Assembly: GCA_016711605.1 (NCBI GenBank)
Contig: JADJSS010000016.1
Location: 18,305 to 82,304 of the forward strand
Origin: Saprospirales bacterium
GTDB lineage: Bacteria > Bacteroidota > Bacteroidia > Chitinophagales > JADIYW01
Length of the DNA stretch: 64,000 nucleotides
Direction of reading: 5' to 3'
Part shown: piece after piece, positions 30,701 through 40,046 of the stretch
Numbering within the stretch: the stretch's first letter is position 1
Layout: each line of letters opens with the position of its first letter
Notes under the pieces: model-generated
Seen by the model: the letters and a program-made list of their open reading frames with translations, nothing else
What the model was told of the DNA's origin: nothing
Databases searched by the model: none
Position numbers and translations under genes: made by a program

Positions 30701-30738
30701 CGTTAACAAAACAGGGAACAGTAACGTTGTTGAAATAG
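24734..30738 (+). CDS. Giant secreted repeat protein with T9SS type B C-terminal domain (one frameshift)
   Basis: A reconstructed protein of about 2000 residues. A signal peptide (MKRLYFLSFFIFISFISYAQ) is followed by two Cys-containing beta domains (NDACPNAILIPT..., SSDCPTAVALCS...), a PKD-like domain near residue 365 (ITFTDGSTPPPLGTLVQWTW) and Ig-like units with YQWYLNGNPVG. Fourteen 70-residue repeats follow, then another Ig-like unit. The end is a gliding-motility-associated C-terminal domain (FVPSAFSPNNDGVNDCF ... GTVTLLK), the secretion signal for T9SS. One T is missing in the run 30066-30070. Probably a cell-surface or released adhesin/scaffold. Confidence 0.9.
26606..29554 (+). repeat. 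Array of fourteen ~210-bp coding repeats with a 630-bp higher-order period
   Basis: Units of 70 codons run from 26606 with consensus PNPIVTVNSPSICDGQTATL at the start and TGTTNGCTGTAIATVTVK at the end; units 10 and 14 are one and two codons longer. Units 1-3, 4-6 and 7-8 follow an A-B-C, A-B-C, A-B order in which equivalent units 630 bp apart are nearly identical (A alleles NANTSY, B alleles STNTNY, C alleles SSNQTY). This shows duplication of a three-unit block. Confidence 0.92.
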
Positions 30739-30760
30739 CAAATAAACTATTAACATTTTT

Positions 30761-30787
30761 AAATGCCGATTTATTCGGCATTTTTTA
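30761..30787. terminator. Bidirectional intrinsic terminator
   Basis: AAATGCCGA at 30761-30769 pairs perfectly with TCGGCATTT at 30775-30783 around a five-base loop, with T and A runs flanking. It lies between the convergent T9SS protein gene and the DUF445 gene and can serve both. Confidence 0.88.
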
Positions 30788-31405
30788 CTACAAAGCTGCA
30801 ATTAACAACTGAATAATTCCAATTAAGAAACCTAATACACCACCGATAATTTCGATAAAGGTAAATTCTTTAGCAGTTATATCGAGTAATAATTGCTCTA
30901 GTTTTTCATCTGAAAATTGATTTACTTTATTCGTTACAATTTCTTCGATGTTTAATTTGTCCTCAATTTTAGTAATGGTATTGCTAATTACTTCAGGAAG
31001 ATTTTTTTCAATTTCTTCAACTATAGTTTTATGAATACTTTGTATTAATTGTTCTGGAATCAGAATGCTTGCCATCGTACTTTTTTCAATTCTATCGCGC
31101 AAGGCATCTTCAATGCGTGCTGCAATTTCTTCTTTAAAATTACTCAATGCATCAGGATCGCTTAATCTATCTTTTATATCACCAAAATTAATTAAATCGC
31201 GTTGTACAATAGTGCCTAATTTTTGTGCAATACGTGGTTTGTTTTTTGGAAAAATACCATGAAACGTTATGAATAATATTTTGATGGGTTTGCGTGGATG
31301 AAATAACATTTTTATCGCTAACCAATTTGTTATCCAGCCAATAAATGCGCCAATGAGCGGCACTGTCCACGTTTTCCAACTTAATAAATCAATAAATAAA
31401 AGCAT
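30788..31405 (-). CDS. DUF445-family membrane protein
   Basis: A 205-residue protein with an N-terminal hydrophobic segment containing the family motif GAFIGWITNWLAIKMLFHPRKP and HGIFPKNKPRIAQKLG, an amphipathic helical middle, and a C-terminal membrane span FIEIIGGVLGFLIGIIQLLI. This is the two-span layout of short DUF445 (YheB-like) proteins. Function unknown. Confidence 0.8.
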   Translation of the reverse strand: MLLFIDLLSWKTWTVPLIGAFIGWITNWLAIKMLFHPRKPIKILFITFHGIFPKNKPRIAQKLGTIVQRDLINFGDIKDRLSDPDALSNFKEEIAARIEDALRDRIEKSTMASILIPEQLIQSIHKTIVEEIEKNLPEVISNTITKIEDKLNIEEIVTNKVNQFSDEKLEQLLLDITAKEFTFIEIIGGVLGFLIGIIQLLIAAL

Positions 31406-31425
31406 AGGTATTTGTTGTTATTAGA

Positions 31426-31550
31426 GATTAGTCATTGGTCATTAGTTATTATAGATTAGTTATAAGAGTTTGGTAATTAATTAATTTACCATTACAGATC
31501 ATCAATGACAAATGACCATTGACCAATTACTATTGACCATTGACTATTAA
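31426..31550. repeat. Intergenic AT-rich repeat region (TGACCATTGAC family)
   Basis: The gap between DUF445 and pyrE is built from variants of TAGTCATTGGTCATTAG on the left and TGACCATTGACCAATTACTA and CATTGACTATTAAC on the right, so the two halves are roughly inverted. A related copy lies at 21480-21513. Confidence 0.5.
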
Positions 31551-32188
31551 CTATTTCCATTCTTTCGGATTTGCGCGCCATGCATTTAATGTTTCTATTT
31601 CGTCTTTTGAAATGTAGCCATCTGCAATTGCTGTGCGAATTAAAAAATCGTAATTGGTTAAAGTCTTTAAAACTACACCTTCATCTTCAAAGCGTTGTTT
31701 AGTTTCTTCAAAACCATATTTATAAATGGCAACCATGCCAATAACTTCGGCGCCTGCAGCGCGCAAATCTGCAACTGCTTTCAGCGAACTGCCACCAGTT
31801 GAAATAGTATCTTCTACTACTAAAACTCTGGAGCCATGTTTTAAATCGCCTTCAATAGTGTTGTTCAAGCCATGTTCTTTTGGTTTTGAACGCACATAAA
31901 TAAAAGGCAAATTGAGATGGTCTGCCAAAATTGCACCATGTGGAATTCCAGCAGTGGCAACACCTGCAATATAATCAGCAGTCGGAAAATATTCTTGAAC
32001 CAACGCAATAAAACCATCCCGCACAAAATCTCGAACTAATGGATAGGATAATAATTTTCGATTATCACAATATACAGGACTTTTTATTCCGCTCGTCCAG
32101 GTAAATGGCTCTTGAGTATTTAATTGAATTGCTTTGATTTGTAATAAAATTGCTCTGCAAGTTTTTCTTTGTATGCTGTATTTTCCAT
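31551..32188 (-). CDS. pyrE: Orotate phosphoribosyltransferase (one frameshift)
   Basis: Makes OMP from orotate and PRPP. The frame-corrected product is about 212 residues, the usual length: MENTAYKEKLAEQ, then after repair of the A run at about 32147-32151, LLQIKAIQLNTQEPFTWTSG, SPVYCDNRKLLSYPLVRD, GVATAGIPHGAILAD and the PRPP motif VLVVEDTISTGGSSLKAV. A missing single A explains the break. It is divergent from the NUDIX gene. Confidence 0.9.
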
Positions 32189-32273
32189 TTGTTTGTTTTT
32201 TAGCGTAAATAATGTAAATTCGTATGCTGAAGAAAAAATATCAAACATCGTATAAACATTCAACATTTTCACC

Positions 32274-32920
32274 ATGAACCAAAAGTATAAATTTTTGTCA
32301 ATAACAAGATAGTCTATCTTACAAATAATCCATCAAGTGTAAATAATTTAGTTGGAAATACTGATTTTATTATTGAACCGTATAGTAATGAGCAAAGTTT
32401 AGCTTCTTCCTTTAAAATTATTTTTAATGATTTGAATACCAGTAACTATATTTTGTTTCATAAAGATGTTGAAAAACTAAAAAATGATTTTTTAGCTCAT
32501 TTTATTTGTTTAGAAGCAGCAGGTGGCGTGGTTTATAATACTAAAAATGAAATTTTATTAATTCATCGTCGCGGATTTTGGGATTTGCCAAAAGGAAAAA
32601 TGGAAATTGATGAAACGATTGAAGATACAGCAATTCGCGAAGTAGAAGAAGAAACTGGCTTAACGAATGTAAGTATTTTAAAGCCAATTTTATTTAAAGA
32701 ATTAGCGAACACCGCAACGTATCATTCGTATGATATTAATGGAAAACCAGCGATGAAAATTTCGTATTGGTTTGAAATGAAAACGGATTTTGCAGCAGCA
32801 TTAATTCCACAAACGGAAGAAGATATTGAACAAGCGATTTGGGTAAAAAAAGAAGACGTACCAACTTATTTTGACAATATGTATTCAAGTATTATTGATG
32901 TGCTTAAAGAGGTTTTGTAA
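32274..32920 (+). CDS. NUDIX hydrolase (one frameshift near the N-terminus)
   Basis: The reconstructed product is about 215 residues. An N-terminal segment (MNQKYKF, then VNNKIVYLTNNPSSVNNLVG) precedes a NUDIX domain with the Nudix box GKMEIDETIEDTAIREVEEE TG (Glu pairs for metal binding) and ISYWFEMKTDF. One T is missing in the run 32292-32296. Hydrolyses a nucleoside diphosphate derivative; the substrate cannot be told. Divergent from pyrE. Confidence 0.82.
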
Positions 32921-33021
32921 GGAAGTGAAAGTGAAAGTGGTGAAAGTGTAGTTATGCATTGAATGCGTCGAATAAATTGTCTGCATCAATGGAAAATATT
33001 TTGCTTTAAAAAATTTTATGT

Positions 33022-33052
33022 TCTTTGCTCCTTTGCGTTCTTTGCGTGAAAA
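33022..33052. repeat. CCTTTGCG/CTTTGCGTG intergenic repeat
   Basis: CTTTGCTCCTTTGCGTTCTT and TTTGCGTG iterate a short motif like that at 5614-5650. A purine-rich microsatellite (GTGAAAGTGAAAGTGGTGAA) lies nearby at about 32925-32950. Confidence 0.4.
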
Positions 33053-33055
33053 ATA

Positions 33056-33946
33056 TCACAAAATCATTTTCCAAATCATCAACGTAATAATCGAAAATAA
33101 AATACCTAAAGTAGGAAAGGTGTTTGCCAGTTTTGCATCTAAATTATATTCGATAGCTAAGATAGATGAGGTGATCATTGGTGGCATAGCGCATTCCAAA
33201 ATCGATATCATATACAGTTCGCTTTGTTTATGTAAGATAAAGTAAAACAACACATAAATAATGAACGGTGCCAACACTAATTTATAGAAAATTCCTGCGA
33301 AAAATTTTGTCCATTCTATTTCTTTTAAATCTAATTTAAATTGCAAACCAAGCGACAACAAAGCCAAAGGAACCATCGTTTTTCCTATGGTTTCGAGTAT
33401 GTTAAATAAGTTTCCTTCGATGAATTTTAGGAATAAACAAGCTAATGATAAACACTATAAATGGCGGAAATTGAATTAGTTTTAAACCGATTTTTTTTAC
33501 ATCAAAACTACCAGTACTAAAATACGCAGCCACAAAAACTCCAAATGTAGATAGTATTAAAAAACTACCAGGTTGGTCAACAAAATGGCGTAGCGCAAAC
33601 TTGCTTCACCATAAAAATGTTGCAAAAATGGATAGCCTACAAACGACGTATTTCCTAAACCACAACACAAAATAATACAAGCCATTGTTTTTTTATCATA
33701 GTCAAAAATGCGACAAATAATAAATGCGTAAAGAATAGAACCAAAAAATATAATCCATGCAGAAGCTATTGGAAACAACACTTCGTGGTTAATTTCTAAA
33801 AAAGGAATTTTAGAAAGCACGATGGCTGGCAACGGCACAAACAAAATAAATTTGTTGATGTAACGAAATAAATTTTTAGGTAAAAATGAAAATTGCTGTG
33901 AGATAATTCCAACAATAAATAAAATAAGTAAAAGGTATAATGACAT
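33056..33946 (-). CDS. AEC-family (auxin efflux carrier-like) transporter, frameshifted
   Basis: Two open parts joined by repair of two or three indels (about 33400-33560) give a membrane protein of about 295 residues. The first half (MSLYLLLILFIVGIISQQF, PLPAIVLSKIPFL, CIILCCGLGNTSFVGYPFL) and the second (FFAGIFYKLVLAPFIIYVL, ILECAMPPMITSSILAIEY, FSIITLMIWKMIL) show the inverted five-helix repeat and the NTSFVGYP motif typical of AEC carriers. The joining stretch reads FVAAYFSTGSFDV. The substrate is unknown. Its start is two bases from the ftcD stop, so both share an operon. Confidence 0.75.
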
Positions 33947-33948
33947 TT

Positions 33949-34935
33949 TTATTTATTGTTTAATCCTAATTTATACTCAATAATATTCTCTTCTTTGCTA
34001 AATGGTTTAACTGCATTTAAACCTAAGTATTCTATCTTTTTATCCAAATCATATTCGTCAAAAAAATCATTTTTAGTGTGAAATGCTTTTAATGGAATTA
34101 AGCCAATTAACTCGCTACCATTGGTGTTTTCACCTAATTGCTGTGCCATTTTTTTTACCATATCAAACACTTCAATAATCGGACTCTTTTCAATATCGGT
34201 AATATTCATTGATACTTGGGCGCAATCAAATGCTTGCATAAACCAACCAATTGCTTTTACATGTTGCACTAAATTGCTTTCATAACTTCCATCCTTTTTT
34301 TCTCTAAGTAATCGAATTTGTTTGGCAATTTGTTTGGCAATGCTTTCATCTTTCGTGGTAAGATTGATATTATATGCAATTAAGAAAGCACGTGCGCCAA
34401 TTGCCATCATACCAAAGGTTGAATTGGATTTTAGTTCTCCAAAATCTGGTTTCCATGCTGGTAATTTCATTTTATCTTCAATTGCTTCGTATTCACCTTT
34501 GCGCAAATACGCTAAATTGGCTCTGGTTAAATTCGCAGCAGAATATCCATACATATAAACTGGAATACCTAATTCACCAACACGTTTTCCTAATTGTGCA
34601 GATAATCCAACTACTTCATTCATCGAAATATGTTGAATAGGAATCAAGGGACAAACATCGCAGGCACCCATGCGTGGATGTTCGCCTTTGTGTACACGCA
34701 TATCAATTAATTCATTGGCTTTTTTTATTGCTTGAAATGCAGCTTCTAAAACCTCTTGTGGTTTTCCAGCAAACGTATAAACCGTTCTGTTGGCATCAAA
34801 ACCAACATCAATATTCATCAATTTTACACCATCAATTCTTTCTATAGATGCAGCAATAGCATCAATAATAGCACTGTTTCTTCCTTCTGAAAAATTTGGA
34901 ACACATTCTATAAGTTGGTCGGTTTTTGAAAACAT
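33949..34935 (-). CDS. ftcD: Glutamate formimidoyltransferase
   Basis: Transfers the formimino group of formimidoylglutamate to tetrahydrofolate in histidine degradation. The 328-residue protein matches the transferase half of the bifunctional enzyme: ECVPNFSEGRNSAIIDAI, VGFDANRTVYTFAG, HKGEHPRMGACDVCPLIPI (catalytic His region), VYMYGYSAAN, and the second subdomain MMAIGARAFLIAYNINL and QVSMNITDIEKSP. The cyclodeaminase half is absent, as is common. No other hut gene is in the window. Confidence 0.92.
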   Translation of the reverse strand: MFSKTDQLIECVPNFSEGRNSAIIDAIAASIERIDGVKLMNIDVGFDANRTVYTFAGKPQEVLEAAFQAIKKANELIDMRVHKGEHPRMGACDVCPLIPIQHISMNEVVGLSAQLGKRVGELGIPVYMYGYSAANLTRANLAYLRKGEYEAIEDKMKLPAWKPDFGELKSNSTFGMMAIGARAFLIAYNINLTTKDESIAKQIAKQIRLLREKKDGSYESNLVQHVKAIGWFMQAFDCAQVSMNITDIEKSPIIEVFDMVKKMAQQLGENTNGSELIGLIPLKAFHTKNDFFDEYDLDKKIEYLGLNAVKPFSKEENIIEYKLGLNNK

Positions 34936-35133
34936 AAAAAATACAGAAAAATGAAATTACAATTTTTTATTTAATTTGATAAAATCTAATCTTATTTGTC
35001 ATTTTAATGTTAAAAAACAGATTGTTTTGCAATACTCAATTTCTCAATTTTTATTTGTGTGCAACTCACACTTTTACCACCAAATTGTGGATATTTTAGC
35101 CTTTTTTCACACGGTTTTACGACTGTAATTTCG

Positions 35134-35141
35134 TATTTTTG
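35134..35141 (+). promoter_or_regulatory. -7 promoter box of gyrA
   Basis: TATTTTTG matches TAnnTTTG, 33 bases before the gyrA ATG. The TTTG -33 box is not clear at the expected spacing. Confidence 0.55.
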
Positions 35142-35174
35142 CAACACTAAAAATTAAACGTAAATTATACATAA

Positions 35175-37773
35175 ATGGCAGATGAATTTGAAGACAAAAA
35201 GGTATCTAAAGTAGTACCTATTAACATAGAAGATGAAATGAAATCAGCGTACATCGATTACTCGATGTCGGTGATTGTTTCGCGTGCTTTACCTGATGTT
35301 CGTGATGGTTTGAAACCAGTTCACAGACGTGTTTTGTATGGTATGAATGAGTTAGGTATGTATTCTAATCGTCCATACAAAAAATCAGCGCGTGTAGTAG
35401 GTGAAGTGCTCGGTAAATACCATCCACACGGTGATAGTTCTGTGTATGATACGATGGTGCGTATGGCGCAACCATGGAGTTTGAGATATACACTGATTGA
35501 TGGACAAGGTAACTTTGGTTCAATTGACGGCGATCCACCAGCAGCTATGCGTTATACGGAAGTTCGTATGAAAAAAATTGCTGAAGAAATGTTGGAAGAT
35601 TTGGATAAAGAAACGGTTGATTTTCAATTGAACTTTGATGACTCTTTAGAAGAACCAACCGTGATGCCAACACAAATTCCTCAGTTGTTAATTAATGGCG
35701 CATCTGGAATTGCTGTTGGTATGGCTACTAATATTTTACCACACAATTTAACAGAAGTAATTGATGGTATTTATGCCTATATCGACAACAACGAAATTAC
35801 GGTTGATGAATTGATGGAATTCGTAAAAGCACCAGATTTTCCTACAGGTGGAATCATTTATGGTTACGAAGGTGTGAAAGATGGTTTCAGAACTGGTCGC
35901 GGAAAAGTGCGTGTGCGTGGTCGTGCAAGAATTGAAGAAAACAAAGAAGGCAGAACACAAATTATTATCAGCGAAGTGCCCTATCAGATTCAACCGAAAA
36001 TGATCATTACTCGTGCTTCTGATTTGGTAAATGAAAAAAAATTAGATGGTATTGCGGAAATTCGTGATGAATCTGACAGAGATGGTTTGCGTGTAGTGTT
36101 TGATTTAAAACGTGACGCTATTCCAAATGTGGTGTTGAATAATTTATATCAACATACTCCATTGCAAACCAGTTATGGTATCAATAATATTGCGTTGGTA
36201 AATGGTCGTCCAAAAGTTTTAAACTTAAAAGAACTTATCAAATATTTTGTTGAGTTCAGATTAGAAGTCGTAACACGCAGAACACAATTTGAATTGCGCA
36301 AAGCAGAAGAGCGTTTGCATATTTTAGAAGGTTACATTATTGCTTTAGATCATTTAGATGAAGTAATTAAACTCATCAGAAATTCTAAAAATCCAGAAGA
36401 AGCAAAAGAAGGTTTGGTTTCTAATTTCGGTATGACTGAAATTCAGGCAAAAGCTGTGTTGGCATTGACGTTACAACGTTTAACAGGTCTTGAAATTGAT
36501 AAAATTCGTGCTGAACATAAAGAGATTTCAGACTTGATTGCTCGTTTAAAAGAGATTTTAGCAAATGAACATTTACGTTTCGATATCATCAAAGGTGAGT
36601 TAGCAGAAATCAGAAAAAAATACGGCGATGAACGACGTTCTGAAATCGTTTATTATGGTGATGATATTTCTTTTGAAGATATGATTCCTGAAGAAGAAAT
36701 GGTGGTTACTATTTCGCATTTAGGTTATGTAAAACGTACTTCTTTAGACGAATACAAAAAACAAAATCGTGGTGGTAAAGGTTCGCAAGGTGGCAAAACG
36801 CGCGATGCAGATTTCATCGAACATATCTTTGTGGCTTCAACACATAATTATTTATTGTTGTTTACTGAGCAAGGAAAATGTTTCTGGTTGAAAGTGTATG
36901 AAATTCCGGAAGGCAACAAAACGTCTAAAGGTCGTCCAATTCAAAATATCATCAATATTCCACAAGACGATAAAATTAAAGCGTTTATCAATGTTAAAAA
37001 TCTAAAAGATGAAGATTTTTTAGATACACACAACATTATAATGGCTACCAGAAAAGGTACGGTGAAAAAAAACATCTATGCGTGAATATTCTAGACCGCG
37101 TTCAAATGGTGTGAATGCAATTACAGTGCGCGAAGGTGATGAGTTAGTAACTGCTGCTTTAACCAACGGACAATGCGAAATTATTTTAGGTTCTAAAAAA
37201 GGATACGCAACTCGTTTCAATGAAAAAGGTGTTCGTGCCATTGGCAGAACTGGTTCTGGTGTTCGTGGTATCAATCTTCGTGATGAAGATGAATTAATTG
37301 GCATGGTTTGTGCAGATACAACCACGGAATTACAAGAAGATATAATGGTAGTTTCTGAAAACGGTTACGGAAAACGTTCGGCTTTAGAAGATTACAGAAT
37401 AACTTCGCGTGGTGGAAAAGGTGTTATCTCATTGAATGTTACTGAAAAAACTGGTAATATGATTGCGATACAATCTGTTTCTGATGCCAATGATTTAATG
37501 ATCATCAATAAGTCTGGTTTGACAATTAGAATTGGATTGAATACATTGCGTACAATGGGCCGAAACACACAAGGCGTGAGTTTGATTAAATTAAAAGGTG
37601 ACGATGCGATTGCAGCAGTTTCTAAAATAGATCATGAAGAAGATGAAGTAGGTGAAAATGAAAGTGATGGTGAAAATGCAGAATCGACTGATGAAAAAAG
37701 TGCCGAAAATTTAACAGAAGAAAATAAATCAGAAGATAATTCGACAGAAAATAACAATATTGAAGAACAATAA
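35175..37773 (+). CDS. gyrA: DNA gyrase subunit A (one frameshift)
   Basis: Breaks and rejoins DNA during supercoiling, with GyrB. About 865 residues once one A is removed from the run 37065-37072 (join VKK-TSMREYSRP). Motifs are SRALPDVRDGLKPVHRRVLY, YHPHGDSSVYDTMVRMAQPW (quinolone-resistance region, Ser wild-type-like), the catalytic Tyr in PPAAMRYTEVRM, and a GyrA-box variant QNRGGKG introducing the beta-pinwheel. It ends in an acidic tail rich in E, N and S. As an essential gene its break is almost certainly a consensus error. A TPR gene follows after 12 bases. Confidence 0.95.
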
Positions 37774-37785
37774 AATAAAAAAAGA

Positions 37786-38940
37786 ATGAAAAAATTATTG
37801 TTGAGTTTTTTAGTAGCAAATGCATTTTTTGTTACACCAACTTTTGCTCAAAAAGGAAAAATTTTTAACGTTGAAAGTTATATCAGCGAAAATAAATTTC
37901 TAGAAGCTAAGAAAGAAATTGAATTAGTGCTTCAAGATCCAGAAAACCAAAAAAAAGCAAAAGCTTGGGTTTTGAAAGGTGATGCAAACAAAGGAATTTA
38001 TGAAACACGCATTTTTTATGCATCCAACCCAACATGTTTATTTGATGCAAAAGATGCTTACGTAAAAGCATTTGAATTAGAAACCAATGTTAAAAAACAA
38101 AAAGACTTTGGTACACCATTAAACATGATCGCATCTTATTTATTTAATGAAGGTTTAGAAAGATTCAATAATAAAAAATACGAAGATGCATACAAACATT
38201 TTGAATCGTCTCGAAATGCCAATGAACTTTTATTTTCTAAAGGTTTAGTTTCTTCAATTGATACGAATGGAATTTATGCATCAGCTATGGCTGGAATTAA
38301 TGCAAATAAAATTGCTGAAGTAACACCAATGCTTGAAAAATTAGTTTCCATGAATTTCAACAATGCTAGCGTGTATGAAATGTTAGCAGATATCTATGAT
38401 AAAACCAATAATAAAACTGGCTTAAATGATATTCTAAAAAAAGGGTTAGCAAAATTTCCAAATAGTAAAAGCTTACAAATTGTTGAATTAAACAAAACCT
38501 TAGATGGTGGTGATGTTCAGGAATCTGTTGCAAAATTTGAGAAAGCTGTAATTTCTGAACCGAACAATGCTTCTTTATGGTTTAATTTAGGTGTGTTGTA
38601 TGATAAAGCAAAATCGTATGATAAAGCAAAAGATGCTTACGACAAAGCATTAGCAATCAATCCAGATTATGGTGATGCTGCTTTTAATATTGGTGTTATG
38701 TTTTTCAATCAAGGTGTTGAATTAAACAAACAAATGAATGCAATTGATGAGAAAGATGATAGAGATGGAAAAAAATTCACAGCTAAAAAAGCAGAACGTG
38801 ATGCAGTTTTTACAAAAGCATTGCCTTACTTAGAAAAAGCATATGCTATTGATCCTAAAAACGCAGATTATAAGCAAAACTTGAAAAAAGTGTATGCTTC
38901 TATGAATATGTTGGAAAAAGCAAAAGCTTTAGCCGAATAA
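37786..38940 (+). CDS. Secreted/periplasmic TPR-repeat protein
   Basis: A 384-residue protein with a signal peptide (MKKLLLSFLVANAFFVTPTFAQ) and several tetratricopeptide repeats, the clearest being ASLWFNLGVLYDKAKSYDKA and KDAYDKALAINPDYGDAAFN, then KALPYLEKAYAIDPKNADYK near the end. It starts 12 bases after gyrA and ends at a strong terminator, so the two are probably co-transcribed. TPR proteins mediate protein contacts; the partner is unknown. Confidence 0.8.
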   Translation: MKKLLLSFLVANAFFVTPTFAQKGKIFNVESYISENKFLEAKKEIELVLQDPENQKKAKAWVLKGDANKGIYETRIFYASNPTCLFDAKDAYVKAFELETNVKKQKDFGTPLNMIASYLFNEGLERFNNKKYEDAYKHFESSRNANELLFSKGLVSSIDTNGIYASAMAGINANKIAEVTPMLEKLVSMNFNNASVYEMLADIYDKTNNKTGLNDILKKGLAKFPNSKSLQIVELNKTLDGGDVQESVAKFEKAVISEPNNASLWFNLGVLYDKAKSYDKAKDAYDKALAINPDYGDAAFNIGVMFFNQGVELNKQMNAIDEKDDRDGKKFTAKKAERDAVFTKALPYLEKAYAIDPKNADYKQNLKKVYASMNMLEKAKALAE

Positions 38941-38960
38941 TATTAATTTATAGAAAATAG

Positions 38961-38995
38961 AAAAAATGTCGACCATCTGGTCGACATTTTTTTTT
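38961..38995 (+). terminator. Intrinsic terminator after gyrA and the TPR gene
   Basis: ATGTCGACCA at 38966-38975 pairs with TGGTCGACAT at 38978-38987, extended by flanking A and T runs, and is followed by nine or more T. It ends the gyrA-TPR transcript. Confidence 0.9.
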
Positions 38996-39058
38996 AACTA
39001 AATTTTATTATTGCTTAAATGTAAATTATTATTTAATTTCATGTTAATAAAATTCAAG

Positions 39059-39391
39059 ATGATGAGTCAAAATAATTCGTTAGAACTGCATTTTAAACAT
39101 TGGAAGTTTAATAATTGCACCGAAGCTGATATTGCAAAAGAATTGTCTGAGAAAAATTATGAAGCTTCTTTAATAGAAGAAACCATAAAAGCGTATAAAA
39201 AAAAATATGCAGATCGAAGACAAAATAATGGTTTTATAATTACTGCAATTGGTTCGTTCTTGTGTTTTTTAAGTTGCGTATTTACCATGCTAAACTTGTT
39301 TCCAAGTTTGGTCGGTTTTTTTCTTTACGGTTTAACCACTATTGGAATTGTACTCGTTATGTATGGTTTGTATTTAATTTTTGAAGCATAA
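39059..39391 (+). CDS. Small two-span membrane protein, unknown
   Basis: A 110-residue protein with a charged helical N-terminus (HFKHWKFNNCTEADIAKELS; LIEETIKAYKKKYADRRQ) and two hydrophobic helices (FIITAIGSFLCFLSCVFTML; SLVGFFLYGLTTIGIVLVMY). The ATG pair at 39059 is preferred; starts at 39011 and 39041 are possible. Resembles no family I can name. Confidence 0.55.
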   Translation: MMSQNNSLELHFKHWKFNNCTEADIAKELSEKNYEASLIEETIKAYKKKYADRRQNNGFIITAIGSFLCFLSCVFTMLNLFPSLVGFFLYGLTTIGIVLVMYGLYLIFEA

Positions 39392-39399
39392 TCAATTAA

Positions 39400-39849
39400 T
39401 TATTGCCAGAAAGAATACTTAAAATCCCAATTAAAGGTAGCCGTTCTTAAATCTACATCTTCAAACGTAACAAAATATTTTTCACTGCTGATGGTTTGTT
39501 TAGCGTTGACCATAACTGGTTTTGGTGCTACATAGTTTTTATATACGTCAGATAAAGTATAATCTGAAATTGATTCTTGAACAGTTGAAATTTCTGCTGG
39601 ATTTAAATAAGAATAATCAAAACTTAAATAACAAGGAATTCTGATTGCAATAGCAATTTTTGTAGAATTGATTAAGTCAACTTTGCTTTTCCATACTATT
39701 ACATTTCGATTGTAAAACGGAACGAATACTACTTTCTGTTTTGTAATAGTGTGGTCTAAAATAATTCCATCTTTATTGAAAAGTGCAGATGCGTTTAATG
39801 TTTGATTGAAAGACACTAATATAATTAGTGAAAAAAGTAATTTTTTCAT
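39400..39849 (-). CDS. Small secreted protein, unknown
   Basis: A 149-residue protein with a signal peptide (MKKLLFSLIILVSFNQTLNA) and a beta-rich mature part (VVFVPFYNRNVIVWKSKVDL; YFVTFEDVDLRTATFNWDF). No Cys lipobox. Convergent with the small membrane protein gene. The family is not recognised. Confidence 0.55.
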   Translation of the reverse strand: MKKLLFSLIILVSFNQTLNASALFNKDGIILDHTITKQKVVFVPFYNRNVIVWKSKVDLINSTKIAIAIRIPCYLSFDYSYLNPAEISTVQESISDYTLSDVYKNYVAPKPVMVNAKQTISSEKYFVTFEDVDLRTATFNWDFKYSFWQ

Positions 39850-40046
39850 TTGTAGGGTTTAAATGCTTATGCAAGTTAAATAAAATATTGATAATTATCA
39901 ATAACTGAATTTGTTTTTATTAAAAAGAATTTTATTTACCAAAATAGATTTAGTTTAGATACATAATTATGGTAAATTAGAAATTTAATAAGAAGATTTA
40001 CAATTATTTATATCACTTTTAAATGAAAGGTGAAATCAAAAAGAAT

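Noticed and set aside
37060..37085. Programmed frameshift or two separate gyrase genes
   Set aside because: A single extra A in an eight-A run restores one normal GyrA; the downstream part has no start signals of its own.
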